Shown: positions 42,591 through 50,694 of the stretch, in pieces
Position numbering within the stretch: the first letter of the stretch is position 1
Layout of the letters: every line of letters begins with the position of its first letter
DNA from: Muribaculaceae bacterium
GTDB lineage: Bacteria > Bacteroidota > Bacteroidia > Bacteroidales > Muribaculaceae
Length of the DNA stretch: 64,000 nucleotides
NCBI GenBank assembly: GCA_017620885.1
Contig: JAGAUF010000085.1
Span: forward strand, 50,116-114,115
Reading direction: 5' to 3'
Made by a program: the position numbers and the translations under genes
Notes under the pieces: model-generated
The model's input: only the letters and a program-made list of their open reading frames with translations
Told to the model about the DNA's origin: nothing
The model's database searches: none

Positions 42591-43548
42591 TGGATTTTAG
42601 TGGAGTGAAGTGTTTCTTGATAACCGACGCATTGCCTTTGTAGAACACAAGGACGCGCTCATGAACTCTTACGACTTTCCTTGATCTCATGTACCGTTTT
42701 GCTCTTAGATTCGCTGTAGCATCGGGGCGGAACAATATAATATCATCGAGGAACGCACAGCCGTAATTTTGGAATATTCGGATGACATCGCCGGGGAAAT
42801 TATAATATTCACCTTTGCGGTTGCGAATGTCGCCCACAATGACAATAGCGAACCTATTCCACTTGAGACATTTTACTGCCTTACCGAAGGCATCGCGGAG
42901 TATTTCTATGAAGTCGTGGTAAGTCGGCTGATTGGAAGCGTCGCCGGCAAGGTCGCTGTAAACTTCGAGATTGTAGTAAGGCGGGCAGCTAATGAATAAA
43001 TCCTGCGTGGCAACGCCGATGTACTTCAGGAGGTTTCTGGCATCGTCGCAGAAGTATTGTAAGTAATGGTTGGCTACCGAAAAGGCGTTGTTCTTTTCAT
43101 TGTTTACCTCAACCTGGCACGGCCTGATGTCGATGCCGGTGAAACTATGACCTTTGGCAACAGCAACTGCGCCCTTGGTAATCCCGCCGGCGAAACAATC
43201 AAATATCTTCGCCTCCTCACATGGAATGAACCATTCGTATATTATCTCGGCAAGGACGGGGTCGAAAGTGCTGACTCCATCGCTCATCTTTGAGTATTCT
43301 TTGGTATCTCTTGCATCTTCAGGACCGTACTGCTCGATATATTCATCGAATGAAATGCCGAGCCTTTCGCGTTCTTCTTTCGTGCGGGCATATAGTCCGG
43401 GAAACCTCATAGCCGGGGAGCCATAGAGTGCTTTTTCTCGGCTTTTCCCTTCCGGCCCTATAATATCAAGCCACTCGCGCTTTCTATGCCGCCAGAGGGC
43501 GCTCCGTGCGTCTAATACGGATAGATATTGTACTTCAAAGTCTTCCAT
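42580..43548 (-). CDS. DNA methyltransferase, 322 aa
   Basis: Catalytic motif CPPYYN (about 188-193) and SAM motif DCFAGGITKG (about 118) show an amino-methyltransferase of the N4-cytosine or N6-adenine class, in the PPY-after-FxGxx order of the beta class. A long N-terminal part (1-100) holds a charged helical region. A restriction partner is not adjacent, so it is probably an orphan phage modification enzyme. Confidence 0.85.
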   Translation of the reverse strand: MEDFEVQYLSVLDARSALWRHRKREWLDIIGPEGKSREKALYGSPAMRFPGLYARTKEERERLGISFDEYIEQYGPEDARDTKEYSKMSDGVSTFDPVLAEIIYEWFIPCEEAKIFDCFAGGITKGAVAVAKGHSFTGIDIRPCQVEVNNEKNNAFSVANHYLQYFCDDARNLLKYIGVATQDLFISCPPYYNLEVYSDLAGDASNQPTYHDFIEILRDAFGKAVKCLKWNRFAIVIVGDIRNRKGEYYNFPGDVIRIFQNYGCAFLDDIILFRPDATANLRAKRYMRSRKVVRVHERVLVFYKGNASVIKKHFTPLKSNEL

Positions 43549-44769
43549 TCAGAAATACGTGTTTGTTAATTGTTTGTACTGATTGTCGGCAATGCCTTGG
43601 ATAAAGTATTCTCCCGGTTTGCGCTCGAACAGTCGAAGATCCTCGACCTTGCCGAATCGTTTGATATTTCCGCAGAGGTCTACAATCCATCCTGCTTCCT
43701 TGCTGGGGTGGGGTCTTATCGCTCGGCCGAGTATCTGATAGTACATGGTGAGCGACATCGTAGGGCGAGCCATCACGACGGTATCGAGTTCGGGATAGTC
43801 GAATCCGGTTGTCAGTACCCCGACATTTGTCAGGACCTTAATCTTTCCCGACTTGAAATCCCTGATGATTCTCTCTCGTTCTTTCTTCGGGGTCTCACCG
43901 CTGAGCATTTCGCAATCATCGATTGACCGGCAAAGGTTCTCACTTTCTTCGAGGAACTTAGTAAAGACGAGTATGCCTTTGCGCGGGATGCCACTCTTCG
44001 GATGCTGGAGCCTCCTTACGATATTCAGGAGGTGGTCTTGCAGATTGACTCGCTGGAACTCGTCGAATAGGCTTTTCTCGTCGAAGTCCATGCCCGTGGT
44101 GTTCCTTTTCAATCCCTCCTGCGGCACGATGGTCATGTCATAATAGTTCAGCTTTGAGAGATACCCGCGCTGAAGCAGAGTCTGTATCTCGACTTGATAT
44201 ATCACGTCGTGGAATACCCTCGGCCGTGTTCGGGTCAGGAACTTCAAGATACATTTGTTCTGAGGCTCACAAGTTGGGTCGTATCGGCCGTTCTCGTCGA
44301 GGCATATCTGCGCACTTGTCAGGCGGTATGGCGTGGCCGTAAGTCCGAGTATCTTTCTCTTGGCACAGTCGAAGAAGTCTTTATACATACCACCTTGCGG
44401 ATTAACGCCGTGGCATTCGTCTACAATGATGTATCTGAAATGGTTGAAGTCCTCCATGTGTGATTTCACACTGCCGATGGTTGCGAATGTGATACGGTTT
44501 ATCTCCTTGGAGTTGAACGATGCAGAATATATTGAGCAATCCTCGACACCATAACTGCGGAGCTTGTCGAAGTTCTGCTCAAGAATCTCTTTCGACGGTC
44601 GGAACACAAGAACATTGCCGTCGAGCCTATTTGCAATGTCAGCAATGACGAGACTTTTGCCGGCACCCGTCGGGAGTACAAGAATCCCGTTCCTCTCCCT
44701 TTTTGACCGGAAGAAGTTGATGGCCGCGTCAGAAGCCTGCTGCTGGTAATCTCGTAGAGTATAAATCAT
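43549..44769 (-). CDS. DEAD/DEAH-type superfamily 2 helicase, 406 aa
   Basis: Motif Q-like LRDYQQQASDA, motif I LPTGAGKS (about 32-39), motif II DECH (about 116-119), motif III GLTATP, and motif VI QILGRAIRP in the second lobe. A type III restriction-like or UvsW-like helicase typical of phage replication modules. Sits next to the methyltransferase and recombination genes. Confidence 0.9.
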   Translation of the reverse strand: MIYTLRDYQQQASDAAINFFRSKRERNGILVLPTGAGKSLVIADIANRLDGNVLVFRPSKEILEQNFDKLRSYGVEDCSIYSASFNSKEINRITFATIGSVKSHMEDFNHFRYIIVDECHGVNPQGGMYKDFFDCAKRKILGLTATPYRLTSAQICLDENGRYDPTCEPQNKCILKFLTRTRPRVFHDVIYQVEIQTLLQRGYLSKLNYYDMTIVPQEGLKRNTTGMDFDEKSLFDEFQRVNLQDHLLNIVRRLQHPKSGIPRKGILVFTKFLEESENLCRSIDDCEMLSGETPKKERERIIRDFKSGKIKVLTNVGVLTTGFDYPELDTVVMARPTMSLTMYYQILGRAIRPHPSKEAGWIVDLCGNIKRFGKVEDLRLFERKPGEYFIQGIADNQYKQLTNTYF

Positions 44770-45164
44770 TTATCCTTAAAGTCTTTTAAGAACGTGATGA
44801 AATCTTCTCCGTCTTCGGGTATCGGCAATGAGAAACCGAGGTTCTGCGCTACGTCTGCCTCTATCTCGTGCATGAAATAAGTCAACTGCGCCGGCGACAT
44901 TTCCGACACACTCGGCATATCTTCGAGAAGAAACTTACTGCAGTAATAATTGTATAGCCGAACCTTGCTATTGCCGGTTTCCCGAGCCAAAAGCGACATC
45001 CACATAAACAAAAGTTTCCGTTGGGGCACGGAATGACGCACACTTTGTGGTTCAATGACAATTCGGTACTTGCCGTCAGGAAGACCTTCTATCATTTCCA
45101 CCAAAGAGCGGTTAATCCGTGTCCCTTCGGAAGTATTCTTTATCAGTATGGCGGTCGCTACCAT
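44766..45164 (-). CDS. Putative recombination accessory (NinB-like), 132 aa
   Basis: Starts with a beta-hairpin-like region (DGKYRIVIEP), then SVPQRKLLFMWMSLLARETG and YNYYCSKFLLED, faintly like NinB/Orf-type recombination mediators. This is a weak pattern. It sits between the exonuclease and helicase, which fits a recombination role. Confidence 0.4.
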   Translation of the reverse strand: MVATAILIKNTSEGTRINRSLVEMIEGLPDGKYRIVIEPQSVRHSVPQRKLLFMWMSLLARETGNSKVRLYNYYCSKFLLEDMPSVSEMSPAQLTYFMHEIEADVAQNLGFSLPIPEDGEDFITFLKDFKDK

Positions 45165-45165
45165 T

Positions 45166-46008
45166 TCATGCCGGCAGATTGAAGATTTTGCGATCGGTAA
45201 TCAGGTGGCGGTTCTCGATAATGAAACTAATCAGTTCTTCACACATGGCTACGAGCTTCGGCACATCACGCTCTGGCTTATACATATATGATTCTGTGAA
45301 AGTCTCCCATCGGCCGTATTTATCTATTTCGGCGATGTTATACTCGAATAGGCGCAGGTCGAGGCCGTTCTGCTGATAGCAATAGGGGTAGACGATATGC
45401 TGCCAGTGATCTTTGAACTTGCCAACCGAGTATTTACCGGTGGTTTTGATGTCATGGATGCTCTGGGGCATGAGTTCGTCGACATACCCATACACCTCGA
45501 CATTTCCGAAACGTGTCGGCACAATGGCTCGGACGAACTGTTGGGTCAAAGCACCTTTGTAGTAATTGGCGAACTCTCGGCAAAGATTGATGTCGAAGTA
45601 GAATGTCCTATTATTATAGGTGGCGTTCAGACCGACAATTTTGTTGGTCTGCTGTACGTCGGCCCATCTTTCGTCTGGCTCGCAATTATCTACCTGTCCT
45701 AATACGATGGTTTCGTAGGCATATCTGACATCAACCTTATCACTCTTGCGGTGTTCAATCATGCAGTCTATAATCTCATTGAATGCAGTACCTTTGTCAG
45801 CGGCTTCGCTGTCAAAGGGAACACGGTTTATTCTATCAATAAGAGATTGGAACTGCTTCTGCTTGAACTCTTCGGGAGTATGTGGGGGATTCTCTGAATA
45901 CCCCCAGTATTTCTCCCAAATTATGTCGCTGTTCAGATAGTCTTGAAAACCGTCGAGGAGCGTCGCATAGAATCTATACGAAACGTTCTCAAGCGGCCGG
46001 CTCTGCAT
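45166..46008 (-). CDS. PD-(D/E)xK exonuclease, RecB-like, about 280 aa
   Basis: Start taken at ATG 46008 (MQSRPLENVSYRFYATLLDG), giving a 20-base overlap; the ATG at 46047 would overlap the ATPase gene by 59 bases. The nuclease core is GYVDELMPQSIHDIKTTGKY (about 185-204), with the D-x-K pair, followed by a conserved-looking DHWQHIVYPYCYQQ. This fits a RecB/YqaJ-like exonuclease acting with a Sak4-type ATPase. Confidence 0.75.
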   Translation of the reverse strand: MQSRPLENVSYRFYATLLDGFQDYLNSDIIWEKYWGYSENPPHTPEEFKQKQFQSLIDRINRVPFDSEAADKGTAFNEIIDCMIEHRKSDKVDVRYAYETIVLGQVDNCEPDERWADVQQTNKIVGLNATYNNRTFYFDINLCREFANYYKGALTQQFVRAIVPTRFGNVEVYGYVDELMPQSIHDIKTTGKYSVGKFKDHWQHIVYPYCYQQNGLDLRLFEYNIAEIDKYGRWETFTESYMYKPERDVPKLVAMCEELISFIIENRHLITDRKIFNLPA

Positions 46009-46939
46009 CGGTGTAGGTCTTGTTTTCGGTGTCGTAGACGAGGCCAAGTTCTTTTACCTTTGCACCGAATAGAGAACGGGCCTTCGCCATGGAACTGCCG
46101 ATATGTTTGTATTCCTTGATTCTCGCGGCGAAGTCATTGGCCGACTGAGCATCAGTGATATTGTTGACATCTTCAGTGATGGCGTCGATGAGTTCGTCAT
46201 ACTTGCGTCGTTCCTCAGCCTTAACGTCGAGCATTGTGAGATAGGGATTGATTACCTTTTCGGTGATGAACGTGTTCGGGGCCGTAGGTTCAGCCTTGGA
46301 GTTTAGAATGGTGGGTACCTGCATTACTGACGGGAGATTGCAGGTGTTCTTGCCGTCGTTGCGCGATGTTGGGTCGAATGTGATCGTACGGCTCTGTACT
46401 CCGCGTTCCGACTTCATTTCCAAATATCCGAGCAGGTCGAGTTCGGTAACGATGGAGTTGTAGGATTTCTCTCGGAGCGACGGAATGAAGACTGTCTCGT
46501 CTCCCTCTTTGCGACTATCGCGGTGAGCGACAAAGACGATGTGCTTGTTAAGCGAAGAGAGCGCACGGGTAAACCATGTGAACTCCTGATTGATGCGGCC
46601 CCAGTCCTTGATCTGCGGCTGACGTGTACCGCAACAGTAGGTGATGATGTAGTCCATCATCTTGCCGATGGTGTCTACTACGATGGTCTGATAGGTAGCG
46701 AGATCTGCCTGGTCCTGCTGGAGGAGTTGCTGAATCTCCTTCCAATTATCGACCTGAACGATGTCTACGTTCTCCAGATGAGCGAGATTGACGCGCTTTA
46801 CGCCGTTGTCGAAGTCGAGGAGGAGGGGTTTCGGCGCGCTGAGCGCCACTGTAGTCTTACCCATGCCGGCTTGGCCGTAGATCATCATCTTGACCGTCTG
46901 CGGGATGACTAATTCATTGGATTTCTTGATGAGTCCCAT
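45989..46939 (-). CDS. Phage AAA/RecA-like ATPase, Sak4-type, 316 aa
   Basis: Walker A is GQAGMGKTT (about 22-30), with a Walker B-like TIVVDTIGK and a region with CGTRQPQIKDWGRINQEFTW. The layout fits the Sak4 single-strand annealing ATPases that work with a phage exonuclease. It is the first large gene of the early unit and is preceded by an intercistronic leader. Confidence 0.8.
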   Translation of the reverse strand: MGLIKKSNELVIPQTVKMMIYGQAGMGKTTVALSAPKPLLLDFDNGVKRVNLAHLENVDIVQVDNWKEIQQLLQQDQADLATYQTIVVDTIGKMMDYIITYCCGTRQPQIKDWGRINQEFTWFTRALSSLNKHIVFVAHRDSRKEGDETVFIPSLREKSYNSIVTELDLLGYLEMKSERGVQSRTITFDPTSRNDGKNTCNLPSVMQVPTILNSKAEPTAPNTFITEKVINPYLTMLDVKAEERRKYDELIDAITEDVNNITDAQSANDFAARIKEYKHIGSSMAKARSLFGAKVKELGLVYDTENKTYTDAEPAA

Positions 46940-46997
46940 GTTGAACTATTTTTATTGATATTTAATTTGTCTGCTAAGGGCAGATACCTTATTTGCA
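46940..46997 (-). promoter_or_regulatory. Phage leader element, intercistronic copy with hairpin
   Basis: TGCAAATAAGGTATC is followed by a small hairpin (TCTGC...GCAGA) and an A-rich stretch to the ATG at 46939. No TAnnTTTG box precedes it. Confidence 0.5.
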
Positions 46998-46998
46998 T

Positions 46999-47202
46999 TT
47001 ACTTTGTACGGAATACCGTTACGGTATATTCCTTGGTGTCGCTTTTGATGTCAGCGTCCCAGCCGATTCTCGCTAAGTCTTTGCGGAACTTGCTGACAAT
47101 TGCTGTTACTGAACTGCATTGCTCAATGGGGAATACTGCCTTTTCTCCGGGTTTGAGCTTCCTCAGTGTCGGGGATATAGGAATCTTTGCTACTTGCTCC
47201 AT
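46999..47202 (-). CDS. Small early protein, 67 aa
   Basis: Start taken at ATG 47202 (MEQVAKIPISPTLRKL), which has an AAGGAGG sequence 6 bases upstream, a rare classical ribosome-binding site here. Alpha/beta pattern with VIVTVFR-like end. Function unknown. Confidence 0.6.
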   Translation of the reverse strand: MEQVAKIPISPTLRKLKPGEKAVFPIEQCSSVTAIVSKFRKDLARIGWDADIKSDTKEYTVTVFRTK

Positions 47203-47297
47203 ACCGCCTCCTTTCCCATAACTGCGGCAGGAGCCGAGTGTGACATTTGATAGCCACACTCGGAGAATCTACGATGATTGATAATCGTTGTTTTCAT
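47190..47297 (-). CDS. Short early leader ORF, 35 aa
   Basis: ATG 47297 directly follows the leader; codons run MKTTIINHRRFSECGYQM and on to TAG at 47190-47192, overlapping the next gene's start. A perfect hairpin (CCGAGTGTG/CACACTCGG, 47234-47242 with 47255-47263) lies within it, so it may act as a regulatory leader rather than a protein. Confidence 0.45.
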   Translation of the reverse strand: MKTTIINHRRFSECGYQMSHSAPAAVMGKEAVWSK

Positions 47298-47331
47298 TTC
47301 CTGCGGATTTTTGATATAATACTTATTTGCA
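47298..47331 (-). promoter_or_regulatory. Phage leader of the early unit
   Basis: TGCAAATAAGTATTATATCAAAAA leftward, 52 bases downstream of the -7 box at 47390-47383, just before ATG 47297. Confidence 0.65.
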
Positions 47332-47357
47332 TTTGAGCGAGTTTTTGACTATCTTTG
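47326..47357 (+). promoter_or_regulatory. Rightward promoter toward the repressor gene
   Basis: TTTG at 47326-47329, 20 bases, TATCTTTG at 47350-47357, matching the Bacteroidales consensus. It faces the leftward promoter 26 bases downstream. Confidence 0.75.
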
Positions 47358-47390
47358 CATAGTCTTAGTAGTTTTAGTTATGCAAAGATA
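47350..47390. promoter_or_regulatory. Inverted repeat joining two facing promoters
   Basis: TATCTTTGCATA (47350-47361) and TATGCAAAGATA (47379-47390) are a perfect 12-base inverted repeat with a 17-base spacer; each arm contains a -7 box, one per strand. It could be an operator of the lysis-lysogeny switch. Confidence 0.65.
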
Positions 47391-47414
47391 ATCATTTTCG
47401 CAATATCTGCCAAA
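47383..47414 (-). promoter_or_regulatory. Leftward early promoter
   Basis: Read leftward: TTTG at 47414-47411, 20 bases, TATCTTTG at 47390-47383. Drives the early unit. Confidence 0.8.
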
Positions 47415-47538
47415 CGAAAATAATCATATTTGCAATTAACGCTAAGATTTAACACTTTTTAATCATCTTTGCAACTTTCATAAGTGTTGGTTGTGAGAAT
47501 GGTTACTCGCCATAGCGAAAAATAATTTTATTGCAAAT

Positions 47539-48036
47539 ATGAAGGATAACGTAAGACAAGACGAGTTCATTCCGATGACTCGCAACATCATCAAAAACGT
47601 GCTTGAGGCCGTCGGTATGACAGCCCCGAAGTTCGCCGAAGCGCTGGGCATAAACTATCAGCGCATCTTCGACCTCCAACGTGGCCGGACGAAGAAATTC
47701 AACCCAAATATCGCGGCTCTGATCTGCGAGAAATTTCCTCAAATCAACAAGTCCTATCTCTTCACTGGTGAGGGGAACGTCCTCGTCGAGACTGAGGACG
47801 CGGTTCCTGTTGAGCATGTGCCGACGGAGCCGGCATCCGATGGCGGTGGCCTTGTTGAAATCAGCGCACTTCTCCATCGCCTTGTGGATATGCTGGGCCA
47901 GGTAAACGAAAGGTCTGCGCGTCTCGCCGATTTCGAGCGTCAGCTCAATGAGCGTGAGGCTGCTCTCAATGCCCGCGAACTGGACATCGAGCAACGCGAG
48001 GACGAACTCGGAATGGCGGAGAAAAAAACGGTATGA
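47539..48036 (+). CDS. Phage repressor-like HTH protein with coiled coil, 165 aa
   Basis: N-terminal HTH (MTAPKFAEALGINYQRIFDL, about 28-47, with R-G-R), a Gly/Pro linker, and a C-terminal coiled coil (about 116-160, FERQLNEREAALNARELDIE). No peptidase domain, so release would not be by self-cleavage. It reads opposite to the early genes, beside facing promoters, as expected for a CI-type control gene. Confidence 0.8.
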   Translation: MKDNVRQDEFIPMTRNIIKNVLEAVGMTAPKFAEALGINYQRIFDLQRGRTKKFNPNIAALICEKFPQINKSYLFTGEGNVLVETEDAVPVEHVPTEPASDGGGLVEISALLHRLVDMLGQVNERSARLADFERQLNEREAALNARELDIEQREDELGMAEKKTV

Positions 48037-48084
48037 CATTTCTTCAGTTGCACTATCGCAACATCTTTCTAAGAAAACTCAAAG

Positions 48085-48372
48085 ATGTGCTCAAACATAA
48101 ATGACTGTTGCCGGCTGCGCACCGGGTCAGAATGGTGTCGTCTTACAAATGAATGTTCGGGATGGGGGTGCCGGTTGCTAACTGTTATACCGGATCCTCT
48201 CCCGACTACCACCAACGAAAGAGCCCAACTCTTCAGCCGGGTGTATCGCCTGGCTGAAAGGCTGGGTGTATTGTCTTGCCCGTACTTTGATGAACGAGCC
48301 TTAGACTCTATGGTCGAGGACGATTCACTTCTACGCTCAATAAAAAATGAGGTCAAAAATTTGCATATATGA
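48085..48372 (+). CDS. Possible small gene at the prophage end, 95 aa
   Basis: Follows the repressor by 48 bases. The second half (TTNERAQLFSRVYRLAERLG, then FDERALDSMVEDDSLLRSIK) reads like a real helical protein; the first half is less convincing. No promoter or clear leader upstream. Confidence 0.4.
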   Translation: MCSNINDCCRLRTGSEWCRLTNECSGWGCRLLTVIPDPLPTTTNERAQLFSRVYRLAERLGVLSCPYFDERALDSMVEDDSLLRSIKNEVKNLHI

Positions 48373-48391
48373 TTAAAAGTTCGTAACTTTG
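48360..48391 (+). promoter_or_regulatory. Rightward promoter at the prophage right end
   Basis: TTTG at 48360-48363, 20 bases, TAACTTTG at 48384-48391, then CACC and GCAAATATGAAG, the same start sequence as at 6514 and 47533. Reads outward toward the tRNA remnant and host genes. Confidence 0.65.
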
Positions 48392-48521
48392 CACCGCAAA
48401 TATGAAGGACGGCACAAGCAGTTCTTGATAGAAATTTTTTGGAATTTGCGCAATACACCCGCAACCTCCAAAGGAGTGAGAAGCTAAAGTCTGATTTACA
48501 GGCTGGTAGCACGAAAAGAGG

Positions 48522-48584
48522 CACGCCTGGAAAGCGTGTGTGCGCCAAAAGCGTACCGCGAGTTCGAATCTCGCCCACTCCGCA
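48522..48584 (+). tRNA. tRNA-Ser(GGA) 3' portion, probable attachment site
   Basis: Anticodon arm CACGC-CTGGAAA-GCGTG (48522-48538, anticodon GGA), long variable arm, T arm GCGAG-TTCGAAT-CTCGC (48558-48574) and acceptor strand CCACTCC plus G. A normal D arm is missing: 48473 GGAGTG could pair with the acceptor strand but leaves about 42 bases where 18-20 are usual. The best explanation is the attR remnant of a tRNA interrupted by the prophage; an odd intact tRNA is the alternative. Confidence 0.65.
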
Positions 48585-48590
48585 AAGTAA

Positions 48591-48627
48591 TACGTCAGAA
48601 TTCGATATGATTCTGGCGTGTTATTTT
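48591..48627 (+). terminator. Rho-independent terminator after the tRNA remnant
   Basis: TACGTCAGAAT (48591-48601) pairs with ATTCTGGCGTG (48610-48620) with two G-T pairs, then TTATTTTTTT. Confidence 0.75.
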
Positions 48628-48650
48628 TTTCTAATTTAGAGTTTCCTGTT

Positions 48651-49502
48651 ATGCGTAAGATAGTTTTGAATCCCATCGGGGGATTGGCCAACAGAATGAG
48701 GTGCATAGCGTCTGGGCTGGCGTTAGCTGCGCAGACCGGCGCGGATTATGACGTTGTCTGGGCGGTCAATGACGAGCTGGCCGCGCGGTTTGACGATATT
48801 TTCCTTGTGCCGGAGAATCTGACGGGGCGAATCAAATACCCCTCCGGGTTATCATACGCTCTGAATTATTCTATTCCGAGGCGCAGGAATATGTTTGTTT
48901 CGGCATTGACGCTGAAACGTTTCTCTGCGGTATTCTTAGATGCTGCATCCCCCTTTAGGGAAATGATGAAGACTTCCGATACCCCTCTCCTTGCTACGGC
49001 AAATTTCGGCGTAAAAAATATCTATGTGCAGGCAGGAACAATCTTTCATCCTTTTACGCAGGAGTTTTACAGGTCGCTTTTCCGATTAAATGCGGAAATG
49101 CAGAGAAGGGTAGAGGAGAAAGTGAAATTGTTGGGAAAGGATTATGTAGGGCTGCATATCCGGCGAACTGACAATGTGATGTCGATCAAGCATAGTCCCG
49201 ATTCCCTCTTTCTTTCCGAAATAGAGAAAATTCTGCAAGCTGTTCCGGGAACGAAATTCTACCTTGCCACAGATAGTGAGGAGACCAAAGAGAAATTCAA
49301 ACAGACTTTCGGCGACGAAACCATTATATGCAGTCCGAGACCTGCGTCGCGCAAATCTCTGGCCGGAATAAAAGACGCCGTGGAGGAGCTCTTCACCCTC
49401 GCAAATGCCTCACAGATTATAGGTTCGTTTTATAGCTCCTTCTCCGAAGCCGCCTCTCTGCTCGGCTCCACTCCTCTACGTCAGCTCACCATCAACCGGT
49501 GA
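48651..49502 (+). CDS. Fucosyltransferase-like glycosyltransferase, 283 aa
   Basis: Start taken at ATG 48651 (MRKIVLNPIGGLANRMRCIA); an upstream ATG is less likely. The GGLANRM loop and the later HIRRTDNV (about 163) followed by FYLATDS fit GT-B fucosyltransferases of the NodZ/FucT-8 type. Convergent with the operon end 10 bases away. Probably modifies a surface glycan. Confidence 0.75.
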   Translation: MRKIVLNPIGGLANRMRCIASGLALAAQTGADYDVVWAVNDELAARFDDIFLVPENLTGRIKYPSGLSYALNYSIPRRRNMFVSALTLKRFSAVFLDAASPFREMMKTSDTPLLATANFGVKNIYVQAGTIFHPFTQEFYRSLFRLNAEMQRRVEEKVKLLGKDYVGLHIRRTDNVMSIKHSPDSLFLSEIEKILQAVPGTKFYLATDSEETKEKFKQTFGDETIICSPRPASRKSLAGIKDAVEELFTLANASQIIGSFYSSFSEAASLLGSTPLRQLTINR

Positions 49503-49512
49503 CTGAATCGCA

Positions 49513-50688
49513 TTATAAATCATGGAATGCCTTGGGGACGAGTGAAGTAAAATCTGTAGAAGCCAGCACTGAAAGGATGGATTTCAGCGTACTTTCCCCG
49601 GAAGAAGCGGCGTAAGGATTCGGATTTTGCGTGTCAGAGTGAAGAGATTGCCCAAAGGGACTTAGAAGTAGCTTAATCCCCTGACGAATAGCACCTTCGT
49701 TACATTCGCAGTCGATTACTGTCAGTCCACGTGCACGCCCTTTTTGGCGATTGCCGATGTTGAGGGTCGGAACGCCAAGCGAGGGAGCTTCAATCAGACC
49801 GCTCGAACTATTGCCTATCACACCCTTGCTGCCGGCCACTGCGCTATAATAACGCACGCGTCCCATTGACTGTACAGCCAAGACTCTGTCCTTGTTCGCG
49901 TCGGCAAATTGTCTCATTTTCTCAGCAATAAGACGCCCCTCCGAGTCGGAATTCGGAAGCGTAATTACTACTTTTATATCTGACAGCATCTCTTTGAGAA
50001 CATTCAGCAGCGCGTCTGTTTGCCGTTCAGCTTCGCCCGGCTCGGTCGTGGTCGGATGAAAAGTACACATCAGGTAATCGCCAGAAAAGTCAAATCCAAT
50101 CTGACTACTCAATTCCTCTACCGATAAAAGCTTGGTGTTCAAAATATTATCAACGCCGAGGGCTCCGACATTGAAGACTCGTTCAGGATTTTCCCCCATC
50201 TGAATCACACGACGGCGATACTCCTCGGTAGAAGTGAAGTGAAGATGACTTAACTTAGTGATTGCGTGGCGAATACAGTCATCGTATGCCCCTTCGGTAA
50301 TTTCTCCGCCGTGCAGGTGTGCGATTGGAATATTGAAGAGTGTGGCCGTTTGCGCCACGCCGAGCATCTCATATCGGTCGCCGAGGATAAGAACAAGGTC
50401 CGGCTGCAGTTCGGCCAGCGCATCGGCAAAACCGATTATCCCGAGGCCTACGGATTTGGCCGTGCCTGTCGGAGTGTCGGAGGAAAGAAGCATCTCGACG
50501 CATTTGTCCACTTTGAAACCGTCGCGCCGTATCTCATTGATTGTCAAGCCATATTCCGGAGAAAGATGCATATTGGTAGCCACTATTTGCAACTCCATAT
50601 CCGGATGCTCGTCAATGCCTCTCATCAGAGAACTCAAGATGCCGTATTCGGCTCGTGTCCCCGTAAAAACGCAAACCTTCTTCTTCAT
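49513..50688 (-). CDS. neuC: UDP-GlcNAc 2-epimerase (hydrolysing), NeuC/LegG family, 391 aa
   Basis: FTGTRAEYG at the start, then ILGDRYEM, HLHGGEITEGAYDD (about 122-135), and the GNSSSG nucleotide-binding loop with APSLGVPTLNIGNRQKGR near 310. The family makes ManNAc or the 6-deoxy analogue. Six bases after neuB; in a Leg operon it would be LegG. Which substrate it takes is not readable from the sequence. Confidence 0.9.
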   Translation of the reverse strand: MKKKVCVFTGTRAEYGILSSLMRGIDEHPDMELQIVATNMHLSPEYGLTINEIRRDGFKVDKCVEMLLSSDTPTGTAKSVGLGIIGFADALAELQPDLVLILGDRYEMLGVAQTATLFNIPIAHLHGGEITEGAYDDCIRHAITKLSHLHFTSTEEYRRRVIQMGENPERVFNVGALGVDNILNTKLLSVEELSSQIGFDFSGDYLMCTFHPTTTEPGEAERQTDALLNVLKEMLSDIKVVITLPNSDSEGRLIAEKMRQFADANKDRVLAVQSMGRVRYYSAVAGSKGVIGNSSSGLIEAPSLGVPTLNIGNRQKGRARGLTVIDCECNEGAIRQGIKLLLSPFGQSLHSDTQNPNPYAASSGESTLKSILSVLASTDFTSLVPKAFHDL

Positions 50689-50694
50689 AATCCG

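Noticed and set aside
1-48500. Insertion sequence, transposase, reverse transcriptase or diversity-generating element
   Set aside because: No transposase, reverse transcriptase or template repeat was seen in any of the coding regions.
48473-48584. Complete tRNA-Ser from 48473
   Set aside because: GGAGTG can pair with the acceptor strand, but the D-arm region would be about 42 bases and has no D-arm signature; kept as a partial tRNA.
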